DNA of 64,000 nucleotides from Streptomyces sp. SM10 (lineage in GTDB: Bacteria; Actinomycetota; Actinomycetes; Streptomycetales; Streptomycetaceae), in NCBI RefSeq assembly GCF_002910915.1, contig NZ_NEUF01000194.1, positions 34,514-98,513 of the forward strand, written 5' to 3'. A program made the translations under genes and the position numbers. The notes under the pieces were generated by a model, which had not been told where the DNA came from, did no database searches, and saw only the letters and a list, made by a program, of their open reading frames with translations. Every line of letters begins with the position of its first letter. Position 1 is the stretch's first letter. This document shows positions 17,312 to 27,814 of this stretch, in pieces.

Positions 17312-18103
17312 TCAGTCCTTGTGCAGGGTGTACGGCGAGGACGGGACCGGCTCCGGGCCGGCCACGGGAGGCGCGGTGAGCTCGCGCGCCATCAGCGTGG
17401 CCCCCGCGACGGCACCCGGCATCAGGAGCACGGCGACGAACGGCACGAGGAAGGCCAGCGCGAGGGGGACGCCGAAGCCCAGGACCATCGAGCGCCGGCC
17501 CCGAAGCAGCGTGAGCCGGTCCTTCAGGACCATGCCCCGGCGCTGGAGGGCGACGGCGGTGAGCTCCTCGGAGAGGAAGTAGCCGGAGACGCAAAAACCG
17601 AGGACGGGGACCACGGTCTGCCCGATGACGGGGACGAAGCCGAGGGCGAAGAGCAGGATGCCGTAGACCGCGACGCGCAGCAGGATGCGGACGGAGTCGC
17701 GGGCGGAGATCCACAGCTCGCGCCAGAAGGGCAGGCCCGACTCGGGTACCTCGCCGCCCTCGGTGCGGTCGACCTCCTCGGAGAGCGACTCGTAGAACGG
17801 CTGGCCGACCAGCAGGGTCACCGCGGTGAAGGTGATGACCGCGAGGAATATCCCGAGCACGAAGGTCAGGACGACCAGGGTGTTGCGGAGCAGTCCGAGC
17901 CAGGGCGAGGACCAGTCGTCGGCGAACGGGGTCGCCCAGCCGACGAAGTCGTCGGCGCCGTAGCCCAGGCCGACGAGCGCGCCCGCGTAGACGACGAGGG
18001 TGATCAGTGCGGGCAGCAGGCCGAATCCGAACCACCTGCCGTGCCCGAAGGCCCAGCGCTGGCCCTTGACCAAGTAACCGAAACCCGCCCCGAGATCACT
18101 CAT
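17312..18103 (-). CDS. EI24/CysZ-type integral membrane protein
   Basis: The 263-residue protein starts MSDLGAGFGYLVKGQRWAF at ATG 18103. Four to six hydrophobic segments are visible (about residues 25-48, 70-105, 140-180 and 205-240). The conserved LVGQPFYESLSEEVDR after the second pair, and GYFLSEEL, are typical of the EI24 (etoposide-induced 2.4 / CysZ) family. E. coli CysZ is a sulfate channel, but the many actinobacterial members near non-sulfur genes have no proven substrate. It has no operon partners here. The region in front is shared with the divergent dehydratase gene. Confidence 0.88.
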   Translation of the reverse strand: MSDLGAGFGYLVKGQRWAFGHGRWFGFGLLPALITLVVYAGALVGLGYGADDFVGWATPFADDWSSPWLGLLRNTLVVLTFVLGIFLAVITFTAVTLLVGQPFYESLSEEVDRTEGGEVPESGLPFWRELWISARDSVRILLRVAVYGILLFALGFVPVIGQTVVPVLGFCVSGYFLSEELTAVALQRRGMVLKDRLTLLRGRRSMVLGFGVPLALAFLVPFVAVLLMPGAVAGATLMARELTAPPVAGPEPVPSSPYTLHKD

Positions 18104-18180
18104 GACCTCAGCGTACTTGCGCGAACCATTGACACGTCCCCGGGCCCGAATTACGGTCACGCCAGCATTTCGAACGAGTG

Positions 18181-18209
18181 ACGAAATACCGAACACGAAA
18201 TACGGAACA
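18181..18209. promoter_or_regulatory. Tandem candidate operator before the dehydratase operon
   Basis: Two 15-base copies, ACGAAATACCGAACA and ACGAAATACGGAACA, follow each other with a period of 14 (sharing one A). They end 19 bases before the GTG start at 18228. Similar sites precede the genes at 20510 and 29332. The half-site TTCGGTATTTCG on the other strand resembles IclR-type operators. No regulator gene of that type is in the window. Confidence 0.5.
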
Positions 18210-18227
18210 CGTGGAGAGGCAACACCC

Positions 18228-19382
18228 GTGCGCATCACCGGAATCAGCACGCATGTCGTCGGCACGCCCTGGCGCAATCTCACCTACGTCCAGGTGCACA
18301 CCGACGAGGGCCTCACCGGGGTCGGCGAGACCCGGATGCTGGGCCGCACGGACGCGCTGCTCGGCTATCTGCGGGAAGCGTCGGCCAACCACATCAACGG
18401 CTCCGACCCGTTCGCGATCGAGGACCTCGTCCGCCGGATGAAGTACGGCGACTACGGGCGGGCCGGGGAGATCGTGATGTCCGGCATCGCGGTCATCGAG
18501 ATGGCCTGCTGGGACATCAAGGGCAAGGCGCTCGGTGTCCCCGTCTGGCAGCTGCTCGGCGGGAAGGTCACCGACCGGGTCAAGGCCTACGCCAACGGCT
18601 GGTACACCACCGAACGCACCCCGGAGGCCTACCACAAGGCGGCCCAGGGAGTCGTGGAGCGCGGCTACCGGGCCCTGAAGATCGACCCCTTCGGTACGGG
18701 CCACTTCGAGCTCGGCCACGAGGAGACCCGCTACGCCGTCTCCCTCATCGAGGCCGTGCGGGACGCCATCGGCCCCGACACCGAGCTGATGCTGGAGATG
18801 CACGGGCGGTTCAGCCCGTCGACCGCGGTGCGGATCGCCCGCGAGATGGCGCCGTTCAAGCCGGCGTGGCTGGAGGAGCCGGTGCCGCCGGAGAACCTCA
18901 AGGCGCTGAGCAGGGTGGCGGACAAGGTCGACCTGCCGATCGCGACGGGTGAGCGCATCCACGACCGGATCGAGTTCCGTGAGCTCTTCGAGTCGGGCGC
19001 CGCCGACATCATCCAGCCGGACGTCGGCCACATCGGCGGCATCCTGGAGACCCGCAAGCTCGCGGCGACCGCGGAGACCCACTACACGCTGATCGCCCCG
19101 CACAACGTGGGCGGTTCGGTGCTGACCGCGGCCAGCCTCCAGGTCGCCGGCTGCACCCCGAACTTCAAGATCCTTGAACACTTCAACGACTTCGCGGACG
19201 CGGACATCAAGAAGGTCGTCAAGGGCGCCCCGGCCGTCGACCCCGCCACCGGCTGCTTCGAGCTCTCCGACGCCCCCGGGCTCGGCGTGGAGCTGGACGT
19301 GGACGCGGCGGCGGAGTTCCCGCAGCAGCAGGCGCGGTTCGACCTGTGGGCGGACGGCTGGGAGAAGAGGCAGCCCAAGTGA
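18228..19382 (+). CDS. Mandelate racemase/enolase-superfamily sugar-acid dehydratase
   Basis: This 384-residue protein starts at GTG 18228 with GGAGAGG nine bases upstream. N-terminal capping domain: ISTHVVGTPWRNLTYVQVHT and GVGETRMLG. The barrel carries acid-base and metal ligands in order: LKIDPFG, LEMHGRF, LEEPVPPEN, TGERIHDR, QPDVGHIGG and APHNVGGS. The HGR motif and paired histidines resemble galactonate/gluconate-type dehydratases, which take water from a sugar acid to give a 2-keto-3-deoxy acid. The exact acid is unknown. It overlaps the next gene by 4 bp (GTGA), so the dehydrogenase and this enzyme are made together, consistent with an oxidative sugar pathway. Confidence 0.9.
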   Translation: MRITGISTHVVGTPWRNLTYVQVHTDEGLTGVGETRMLGRTDALLGYLREASANHINGSDPFAIEDLVRRMKYGDYGRAGEIVMSGIAVIEMACWDIKGKALGVPVWQLLGGKVTDRVKAYANGWYTTERTPEAYHKAAQGVVERGYRALKIDPFGTGHFELGHEETRYAVSLIEAVRDAIGPDTELMLEMHGRFSPSTAVRIAREMAPFKPAWLEEPVPPENLKALSRVADKVDLPIATGERIHDRIEFRELFESGAADIIQPDVGHIGGILETRKLAATAETHYTLIAPHNVGGSVLTAASLQVAGCTPNFKILEHFNDFADADIKKVVKGAPAVDPATGCFELSDAPGLGVELDVDAAAEFPQQQARFDLWADGWEKRQPK

Positions 19383-20398
19383 GCACCCACTCCCGCTCGT
19401 TGAACGTCGAGCGCCCCGGCATTCACCGGCTGACCGAGGGGCCGGTCCCGGAGCCGGGCCCCGGCGAGGTCAGGGTGCGGGTCGCCGCGGCCGGGATCTG
19501 CATGAGCGACCGCGAGGTGTACGACGGCCACCGCGACGCCGCCTACGTGCGCTACCCCGTCGTGCCGGGTCACGAGTGGTCGGGAACCGTCGACGCGGTG
19601 GGCGAGGGCGTCGATCCGGCGCTGACCGGCCGCCGCACGGTCGCCGAGGGCTTCCGGGCGTGCGGGCGCTGCGAGCGGTGCAGGTCCGGGGAGACCTCCC
19701 TGTGCACGGCGGGCTACGACGAGACGGGGTTCACCCGCCCCGGGGCCTTCGCCGACCACCTGGTGATCCCGGCGCGGCTGCTGCACCCGCTGGCCGACGA
19801 CGCCGACCTGCGGGCCGCGGCCCTGCTGGAGCCGGCCGCGGTGATCGCGGCGGCCGTACGGGCGGGGGCTCCCGAGCCCGGCGAGCGGATCGCGGTGGTG
19901 GGGGCGGGCACCCTCGGCCTGCTCGCGGTCCAGTTGCTGGCGGCGGTGTCGCCCGCGGAGCTCACCGTGATCGACCCGAGGCGGGAACGCGCCTCGCTGG
20001 CCCTGGGCTTCGGGGCGGACGAGGCCAGGGTCCCGGAGGAGGCCGAGAAGGTGCGGGGCCGCTACGACCTGGTCGTGGAGACGGCCGGAGCGCCGTCCAC
20101 CGCGGCGGACGCGTGCCTGCTGGCGCGGCGCGGCGGACGGGTGGTGCTGACCGGGATGTTCGCCCCGGGCGCCGTGGGCATCGACCCGGTGCATCTGTCG
20201 CTGAGCCAGCTCACCGTGCGCAGCGTATTCGGCGCGTCCTCGGCGGCCTGGTCCTACGCCGTGCGGGCGTTCACGGCCGGGCTGCTCGATCCGGCGCCGC
20301 TGGTCACCCACGAGTTCCCGCTGGAGCGGTTCGCCGAGGCGGTGGCGCTGGTGGGGTCCGGGAATCCGGAGACCGGGAAGGTGCTGCTGCGGCCGTGA
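19379..20398 (+). CDS. Zinc-dependent sugar/polyol dehydrogenase (MDR family)
   Basis: The 339-residue protein begins with GTG overlapping the previous stop. The catalytic-zinc region GICMSDREVYDG and VPGHEWSGTV is followed by the structural zinc cluster CGRCERCRSGETSLC (four cysteines). The nucleotide-binding motif VVGAGTLGLLAVQLL and a downstream acidic IDPRRE favour NAD. Members act on threonine, sorbitol, galactitol, arabinose and similar substrates. In this operon it probably oxidises the sugar or its alcohol before or after the dehydratase. The substrate is inferred only from context. Confidence 0.9.
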   Translation: MSTHSRSLNVERPGIHRLTEGPVPEPGPGEVRVRVAAAGICMSDREVYDGHRDAAYVRYPVVPGHEWSGTVDAVGEGVDPALTGRRTVAEGFRACGRCERCRSGETSLCTAGYDETGFTRPGAFADHLVIPARLLHPLADDADLRAAALLEPAAVIAAAVRAGAPEPGERIAVVGAGTLGLLAVQLLAAVSPAELTVIDPRRERASLALGFGADEARVPEEAEKVRGRYDLVVETAGAPSTAADACLLARRGGRVVLTGMFAPGAVGIDPVHLSLSQLTVRSVFGASSAAWSYAVRAFTAGLLDPAPLVTHEFPLERFAEAVALVGSGNPETGKVLLRP

Positions 20399-20480
20399 CG
20401 GGCCCGCCCTGATCCGTGCGCCGGCACGGCGGCGCCCTGACCGCCTCCGCACCGGTGCACGCCCAATGATCCGAATGTCG

Positions 20481-20496
20481 TCCGAAATACCGAACA
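20481..20496. promoter_or_regulatory. Candidate operator before the U32-like gene
   Basis: TCCGAAATACCGAACA matches the tandem sites at 18181-18209 over 13 consecutive bases and ends 14 bases before the GTG start at 20510. This marks a second transcription unit under the same inferred regulator. Confidence 0.5.
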
Positions 20497-20509
20497 TGAA
20501 GGACCAGTC

Positions 20510-21493
20510 GTGAACGACGCCCCTGTCTCCTCCTCCGGTGCCGCCGGCGCCCGCCGTCCGGGTGACGCCGCGCTCACCGCGCTCGGTCTCGGCCCGGCAC
20601 CCCTGTCCCCGGCCGACACCTCCCCGCACTCCTTCCCCGGCGGGGGAAGCTGGCGCACCGAGGTGCCGTCCGTGGAGGGCCCGGAAGCCCTCGGTGTCGT
20701 GCTCAAGGAGTCCGCGAGGCTCGACGTCCCGGTCCACCGGATCAGCCAGGGCAGCGGCATCTGGATGCTGACCGACGCGGAGATCACCGAGATGGTGGAG
20801 GGCTGCGCCGAACGGGACATCGAGCTCTGTCTGTTCACGGGGCCGCGCGGCACCTGGGACACCGGCGCATCGGTCCGCACCGACTCCGGCGGCGCCGGGC
20901 TGCGCGCCCGCGGCCAGGACGCCCTGGCCGGCTGCGTGGAGGACGCGCTGCGCGCCACGGGACTGGGGGTGAAGTGCCTGCTCGTGGCCGACGAGGGCGT
21001 GCTCTGGACCCTGCACCGGCTGCGCGCGCAGGGCGCGCTGCCCGCGGACACCACCTTCAAGGTGTCGGCGCTCATCGGGCCGGTGAACCCGGCCTCGTAC
21101 GCCGTCTTCGAGCAGCTCGGCGCCGACTCGATCAATATCCCCTCCGACCTGACGCTCGCTCAGTTCACCGAGATACGGCGGGTGTCGAGGGCCCCGATGG
21201 ATCTCTACATCGAGGCGCCGGACGATCTCGGCGGCTACGTGCGGATGTACGAGGTCGCCGAACTGATCCGGCGCGGCGCACCGCTCTACCTGAAGTTCGG
21301 CCTCTCCAAGTCGCCCGGGATCTATCCGTACGGCCAGCACCTGCGGGAGCTGGCCCTGTCCACCGCCAAGGAGCGGGTGCGGCGCGGGCGGCTCGCACTG
21401 GACCTCCTCGCACGGCACGGGGCGGACGGGGGCATGGCCCCTCTCGGCAGCCGACTGCCGGGCCCGCTCGGCCGGTTCGAGATCTCGTCATAA
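20510..21493 (+). CDS. Peptidase U32-like protein of a sugar operon
   Basis: This 327-residue cytosolic protein starts at GTG with GAAGGA before it. After a variable 40-residue lead it has a barrel-like core: VHRISQGSGIWMLTDAEI, ELCLFTGPRG, GVKCLLVADEGVLW, FKVSALIGPVNPASY, LGADSINIPSDLT and APMDLYIEAPDDLGGYVRMY. The pattern is that of the group annotated U32 family peptidase in Streptomyces. True U32 members are poorly understood, and peptidase activity should not be assumed: no nucleophile or metal site stands out. Placement between sugar-acid enzymes and a sugar ABC importer points to a role in sugar metabolism. Confidence 0.8.
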   Translation: MNDAPVSSSGAAGARRPGDAALTALGLGPAPLSPADTSPHSFPGGGSWRTEVPSVEGPEALGVVLKESARLDVPVHRISQGSGIWMLTDAEITEMVEGCAERDIELCLFTGPRGTWDTGASVRTDSGGAGLRARGQDALAGCVEDALRATGLGVKCLLVADEGVLWTLHRLRAQGALPADTTFKVSALIGPVNPASYAVFEQLGADSINIPSDLTLAQFTEIRRVSRAPMDLYIEAPDDLGGYVRMYEVAELIRRGAPLYLKFGLSKSPGIYPYGQHLRELALSTAKERVRRGRLALDLLARHGADGGMAPLGSRLPGPLGRFEISS

Positions 21494-21623
21494 CGTTCCG
21501 GAAACAGCCTCCCCAAAAGAAGACAGAGCCGCGCAGAATCCCACACACCTGTTCTCGGTCGAGCCGCCCCCAGCATTCCGGCGTCGACGGACCGAGCCAT
21601 GACACACATCAAGGATGATGACC

Positions 21624-22733
21624 ATGCGCAACCGCAGAGCCGCACTCGCCGCCATAGCCTCCACCGCCACGCTCGCCCTCGCCCTGACCGCCTGCGGCCA
21701 GAACAGCGAAGGCGGCGGCGAGGAGAAGAAGGGAGGCAGCGAAGGCGCCACCATCGGCGTCGCCATGCCGACCAAGTCCTCCGAGCGCTGGATATCCGAC
21801 GGCGCCAACGTCGTGAAGGAGCTCAAGGCCAAGGGCTACAAGACCAAGCTGGTCTACGGTGAGGACGACCCGGACCAGCAGGTCTCGCAGATCGAGAACA
21901 TGATCACGCAGGGCGTGGACGCCCTGATCGTCGCGGCGATCGACAACAAGTCGCTCAACAACGTGATGCAGCAGGCGAAGGACGCCGACATCCCGGTCAT
22001 CTCCTACGACCGGCTGATCCTCGGCACCGAGAACGTCGACTACTACGCCTCGTTCGACAACGAGAAGGTCGGCGAGCTCCAGGGCGGCTACATCGCGGAG
22101 AAGCTCGGCCTGAAGGAGGGCAAGAAGGGCCCCTTCAACATCGAGCTGTTCGCCGGATCCAACGACGACAACAACACCAAGTACTTCTTCCAGGGCGCGA
22201 TGAACGTCCTCCAGCCGTACATCGACAAGGGCGAGCTGGTCGTCAGGTCCAAGCAGACCGCCCTCAACCAGGTCACCACCCTGCGCTGGGACGGCGGCAC
22301 CGCGCAGAAGCGCATGGACGACCTGCTGACCTCCAGCTACCGCAGCGCCCGGGTCGACGCGGTGCTCTCGCCGTACGACGGCATCTCCATCGGCATCCTG
22401 TCCGCCCTGAAGTCGGACGGCTACGGCACCGCGGCGAAGGCGATGCCGGTGGTCACGGGCCAGGACGCGGAGCTCGCCTCCGTGAAGTCGATCATCGCGG
22501 GTGAGCAGACGCAGACCGTCTACAAGGACCTGCGCAAGCTCGCCAAGGTCGCCACGAACATGGTCGACGCGGCGCTGAACGACAAGAAGCCCGAACTCAA
22601 CGACACCAAGTCGTACGACAACGGCTCCAAGGTCGTCCCCGCCTTCCTGCTGCAGCCGGTCAGCGTCGACAAGGCGAACTACAAGGAGGCCCTCATCGAC
22701 GACGGCTACTACAGCGAGAACGACCTCAAGTAA
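21624..22733 (+). CDS. Sugar ABC transporter substrate-binding lipoprotein
   Basis: This protein captures a sugar outside the cell and delivers it to the permease encoded two genes on. The 369-residue precursor has a lipoprotein signal with lipobox LTAC (about residue 24). It has the periplasmic-binding fold of the ribose/xylose/ChvE group: VAMPTKSSERWISDGANVV, QIENMITQGVDALIVAAID, IPVISYDRLI and VLSPYDGISIGIL. ATG 21624 is preferred because AAGGA lies eight bases upstream; ATG 21615 and 21618 are in frame. The locus order and the arabinofuranosidase downstream suggest arabinose, xylose or galactose as ligand. It is followed by the ATPase gene after 32 bp. Confidence 0.93.
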   Translation: MRNRRAALAAIASTATLALALTACGQNSEGGGEEKKGGSEGATIGVAMPTKSSERWISDGANVVKELKAKGYKTKLVYGEDDPDQQVSQIENMITQGVDALIVAAIDNKSLNNVMQQAKDADIPVISYDRLILGTENVDYYASFDNEKVGELQGGYIAEKLGLKEGKKGPFNIELFAGSNDDNNTKYFFQGAMNVLQPYIDKGELVVRSKQTALNQVTTLRWDGGTAQKRMDDLLTSSYRSARVDAVLSPYDGISIGILSALKSDGYGTAAKAMPVVTGQDAELASVKSIIAGEQTQTVYKDLRKLAKVATNMVDAALNDKKPELNDTKSYDNGSKVVPAFLLQPVSVDKANYKEALIDDGYYSENDLK

Positions 22734-22765
22734 CCGGGCCCCCTCAAGGATTGGAAGGCGAGACC

Positions 22766-24312
<1,547 letters not shown>

Positions 24313-24316
<4 letters not shown>

Positions 24317-25557
24317 GCACGGACGTGACCGACAGGACCCCGGCCCCCGCGCCGTCGGGCGGAGGCAAACCGGCCGCCGGCGGCGGACTGCTGCAGCTGA
24401 TGCTGGACGGCATGCGCCGCAACATGCGGCAGTACGGCATGCTGATGGCCCTCGGCCTGATCGTGGTGCTGTTCGCGGTGTGGTCGGGCGGTGACCTGCT
24501 GCTGCCGCGCAACGTCTCCAACCTGGTGCTGCAGAACAGCTACATCCTGATCCTGGCGATCGGCATGATGCTGGTCATCATCGCCGGGCACATCGACCTC
24601 TCCGTAGGGTCGCTGACCGCGTTCATCGGCGCGATGTCCGCCGTGCTGATGGTCGAGCACGATCTCTCCTGGCCGCTCGCGGTGGTGCTGTGCCTGGCCA
24701 TCGGCGCGGTCGCGGGCTCCGTGCAGGGCTTCTTCATCGCCTACCTCGGCATACCGTCCTTCATCGTCACCCTCGCGGGCATGCTGCTCTTCCGCGGTCT
24801 GACCGAGATCGTCCTGAAGGGCCAGACCCTCGGCCCGTTCCCGAAGGGCCTGCAGAAGGTCGCCAACGGCTTCCTGCCCGAGGTCGGCCCGAACACGAAC
24901 TACCACAACCTCACCCTCCTGCTGGGCTTCGCCCTGATCGCCTTCGTGGTGATCCAGGAGATCCGCGACCGCAAGCGGCAGCAGGAGTTCGCCCTCGACG
25001 TGCCGCCGGCCAAGCTGTTCCTGCTGAAGCTGGTCGCGCTCGTCTCGGCGATCCTCGTCGTCACGCTGCTGCTCGCCAGCTACAAGGGCGCGCCGGTCGT
25101 GCTGCTGATCCTCGGTGTGCTGGTCGTCGGGTTCGGCTACCTGATGCGCAACGCGATCATCGGCCGCCACATCTACGCCATCGGCGGCAACCTTCCCGCG
25201 GCGAAGCTGTCGGGCGTGAAGGACAAGAAGGTCACCTTCCTGGTCTTCCTGAACATGGGCATGCTCGCGGCCCTGGCGGGCCTGGTCTTCGCCGCCCGCT
25301 TCAACGCGGCCTCGCCCAAGGCCGGCCTCAACTTCGAGCTGGAGGCCATCGCCGCCTCGTTCATCGGCGGCGCGTCGATGAGCGGCGGCGTCGGCACGGT
25401 CCTCGGCGCGATCATCGGTGGCCTGGTCCTGGGCGTGCTGAACAACGGAATGAACCTCGTCGGCATCGGCACCGACTGGCAGCAGGTCATCAAGGGAGCG
25501 GTGCTGCTGGCCGCGGTCGGCTTCGACGTCTGGAACAAGCGCAAGGTCGGTTCGTAA
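24313..25557 (+). CDS. Sugar ABC transporter permease
   Basis: The 414-residue protein has about ten hydrophobic segments. It contains the branched-chain/ribose permease motifs GMMLVIIAGHIDLSVGS, the cytoplasmic contact IYAIGGNLPAAKLSGV and IAASFIGGASMSGGVGT. An insertion with a charged stretch IQEIRDRKRQQEF in the middle is characteristic of the XylH/MmsB branch. The start overlaps the ATPase gene (ATGA), so the two are translationally coupled. It forms the membrane channel for the sugar bound by the upstream lipoprotein. Confidence 0.95.
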
Positions 25558-25584
25558 CACCCCTTCCCACGACAGGAGTTGTTC

Positions 25585-26751
25585 ATGACCTTCATGACCG
25601 GAACCAGCAGACGCACCGTCCTGGCGGCCACGGCCGCCGCCGGGGTGGCCGTGGCGGCGGGCGCACCGTCCGCACAGGCCGCGACCCGCGGGCGCACCCC
25701 GTCCAGAGAGCTCTTCGGCACGCTCGCCGACGGGACGAAGGTGCACCGCTGGACCCTCGCCAACGGCGGGACCCGGCTGAAGGTCCTGTCGTGGGGCGGC
25801 GTCGTCCACTCCCTGGAGACGCCGGACCGCAGGGGCCGGACGGTGAACGTCGCGCTCGGCTTCGACAACCTCGCGGACTACGTGGCGAAGTCCCCGTACT
25901 TCGGCGGGCTGATCGGCCGGTACGGCAACCGCATCGCCGAGGGGCGCTTCACCCTCGACGGTGTCACGCACCGACTGCCCGTCAACGACGGCCCGAACAG
26001 CCTGCACGGCGGCGACCAGGGCTTCGACAAGCGGGTCTGGGACGTGCGGCCGTTCACCGAGCGCGGTGACGTCGGGCTGGTCCTGACCCGGACCAGCCCG
26101 GACGGCGAGGCCGGCTATCCGGGCACGCTCGCCGTCCGTGTCGTCTACACGCTCACCCCGCGGGGCGAGTGGCGCATCGACTACTCGGCGACGACGGACC
26201 GCGCGACGGTCCTCAACCTGACCAGCCACACGTACTTCAACCTGGCGGGCGAGGGCAGCGGCAGCGTCGACGGGCATCTGCTGGAGCTGGCGGCTTCCCG
26301 CTACACGCCGGTCGGCGCGACGCTCATCCCGACGGGTGAGCTCGCCCCGGTGGCGCGTACGCCGTTCGACTTCCGGCGGTCCCGGGCCCTCGGGGACGCG
26401 GTCCGCACCCCGCACGAGCAGATCGGCTTCGGGCAGGGGATCGACCACAACTACGTCCTGGACAAGGGGATATCGGCCCGCCCGGAGTACGCGCTGACGG
26501 TGACGGACCCCGGCTCGGGCCGGGTGATGAAGATGTACACGACGGAGCCCGGCATGCAGGTCTACACGGGCAACTTCCTCGACGGCACCCTGACCGGCAC
26601 CTCGGGGCGGGTCTACCGTCAGGGCGACGCGTTCTGCCTGGAGTCCCAGCACTTCCCGGACTCCCCCAACCAGCCGTCGTTCCCCTCGACGGTGCTGCGG
26701 CCGGGCGACACCTACCGTTCGACGACGGTGCACGCCTTCTCGGCCCGCTGA
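25585..26751 (+). CDS. Secreted aldose 1-epimerase (mutarotase)
   Basis: The 388-residue precursor starts at ATG 25585 after CAGGAG. A twin-arginine signal (SRRTVLAATAAAGVAVAAG) ends at SAQA. The fold is GalM-like, with GRYGNRIAEG, the catalytic His in NLTSHTYFNLAG and the catalytic Glu in CLESQHFPDSPN. It probably speeds anomer exchange outside the cell so that the ABC importer receives the right form. It is the last gene of the transporter operon and ends at a large hairpin. The cytosolic paralogue at 14217-15215 lacks the signal peptide. Confidence 0.93.
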   Translation: MTFMTGTSRRTVLAATAAAGVAVAAGAPSAQAATRGRTPSRELFGTLADGTKVHRWTLANGGTRLKVLSWGGVVHSLETPDRRGRTVNVALGFDNLADYVAKSPYFGGLIGRYGNRIAEGRFTLDGVTHRLPVNDGPNSLHGGDQGFDKRVWDVRPFTERGDVGLVLTRTSPDGEAGYPGTLAVRVVYTLTPRGEWRIDYSATTDRATVLNLTSHTYFNLAGEGSGSVDGHLLELAASRYTPVGATLIPTGELAPVARTPFDFRRSRALGDAVRTPHEQIGFGQGIDHNYVLDKGISARPEYALTVTDPGSGRVMKMYTTEPGMQVYTGNFLDGTLTGTSGRVYRQGDAFCLESQHFPDSPNQPSFPSTVLRPGDTYRSTTVHAFSAR

Positions 26752-26760
26752 ACCGCCGTC

Positions 26761-26808
26761 ATGACGGAAGGCGCCCACCCCCTGGCCGGGGTGGGCTCCT
26801 TCCGTCAT
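26761..26808. terminator. Terminator after the sugar transport operon
   Basis: ATGACGGAAGG and CCCACCCC pair with GGGGTGGG and CCTTCCGTCAT around a 6-nt loop, giving a 19-bp stem with a 2-by-2 internal loop. It begins ten bases after the mutarotase stop. Confidence 0.88.
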
Positions 26809-26826
26809 CAGGGCCGCCGATATCGC

Positions 26827-26856
26827 TTCGAACCGGCCCCGCCGCTCTGTTAGCCT
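26827..26856 (+). promoter_or_regulatory. Candidate promoter of the short ORF/hydrolase unit
   Basis: TTCGAA and TAGCCT are spaced by 18 bases, 38 bases before the first start codon of the unit. The fit to a housekeeping promoter is modest. The position, just after a strong terminator, supports it. Confidence 0.35.
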
Positions 26857-26893
26857 GCCGGAGGCCGTGCGAGAGGGACAGGAGGTGGTACCC

Positions 26894-26971
26894 GTGGACG
26901 CAGTATCGACATGGGTGCTCCCCTGCGGAGTCATGGCCGGGCGACAGGTCGTCCGGGAGCGCCGTTCCTGA
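26894..26971 (+). CDS. 25-residue short ORF (possible leader peptide)
   Basis: A GTG start five bases after a near-consensus AGGAGGTGG opens a frame of 25 residues beginning MDAVSTWVLPCG and ending RERRS, with TGA at 26969-26971. The ribosome-binding site is the strongest seen in this neighbourhood, better than that of the gene that follows 21 bases later. It has one Cys and one Trp and no signal peptide. It could be a translational leader that controls the downstream hydrolase or a free micro-protein. No known family is recognised, and chance cannot be excluded for such a short frame. Confidence 0.55.
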   Translation: MDAVSTWVLPCGVMAGRQVVRERRS

Positions 26972-26992
26972 GCCCTCCCGAAAGGCATATCC

Positions 26993-27736
26993 ATGCGTTT
27001 CACCTCCGAACACCGCCTCGGCGACGACATCCTCGAACGCCGGTTCCTGCTCGGCGAGATCCCCGGCATCCTGTGGACGCCCGCGTCCGCACCCGCGTCG
27101 GCGCCGGCGCCGCTGATCCTGCTCGGCCACCCTCCGCTCGGGCTGCACAGGATGTACCCCCGGCTCGCGGAGCGGGCCCGGCAGGCCGGGGCGGACGGCT
27201 TCGCCGCGGCCACCGTCGAACTCCCCGGGAGCGGCGAACGGCCCCGATGGCCCGCCCTCGACCGGGCGCGCGCGGACATGCGCCGGGCCGTGGAGGCCGG
27301 CGAGCCCGTCGGCGACGAGATCGTCGACGCCCTCGTCCTCCCTCTGGTCGACAGGGCTGTCCCGGAATGGCAGGCCGCCCTCGACGCCCTCCTCGCCCTG
27401 CCCGGGATCGGCGGGCCGGTCGGGTACTCGGGGGGAGTGATCTCCGTCGGCACCCGGCTGGCGGCGGTGGAGCCGCGTGTCGCGGCCGCCGTCCTGTTCG
27501 CGGGAAGCCTCGTCCCTCGCGTCATCTTCGAGGAGGCGCGCCAGGTCACCGTCCCGCTGCACGTCCTGCTGCAGTGGGACGACGAGGGCAACGACCGGCA
27601 GGCGGCACTGGACCTGTTCGACGCCTTCGGCTCCGAGGAGAAGACGTTGCACGCCAACATGGGCGGGCACACCGGCGTTCCGCAGTTCGCCGGGGACGCA
27701 GCCGCCCGTTTCCTCACCCGGCACCTGCGGCCCTGA
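26993..27736 (+). CDS. Alpha/beta hydrolase (dienelactone hydrolase-like)
   Basis: This 247-residue cytosolic protein has the alpha/beta-hydrolase order: LILLGHPPLGLHRMYPRLA (oxyanion loop), nucleophile elbow GYSGGVIS (Ser), an acidic residue after LHVLLQWDDEG, and the terminal His in MGGHTGVPQF. The overall shape is that of small dienelactone-hydrolase/esterase proteins, but the elbow lacks the Cys of true DLH. The substrate is unknown. It might deacylate hemicellulose-derived compounds given the arabinofuranosidase next door. It is convergent with that gene and preceded by the short ORF. Confidence 0.82.
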   Translation: MRFTSEHRLGDDILERRFLLGEIPGILWTPASAPASAPAPLILLGHPPLGLHRMYPRLAERARQAGADGFAAATVELPGSGERPRWPALDRARADMRRAVEAGEPVGDEIVDALVLPLVDRAVPEWQAALDALLALPGIGGPVGYSGGVISVGTRLAAVEPRVAAAVLFAGSLVPRVIFEEARQVTVPLHVLLQWDDEGNDRQAALDLFDAFGSEEKTLHANMGGHTGVPQFAGDAAARFLTRHLRP

Positions 27737-27814
27737 GGAAGAGCCCGTGATGGGGCCGGGGCCGGAGCCCGGCCCCACCGCGGGCCACCTGGAGCGGGTA
27801 CCCGTACGTCCGGA

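Noticed and set aside
20510..21493. Assignment of the U32-like protein as an active protease
   Set aside because: No catalytic residues can be pointed to and the operon is sugar-related, so only the family label is kept.
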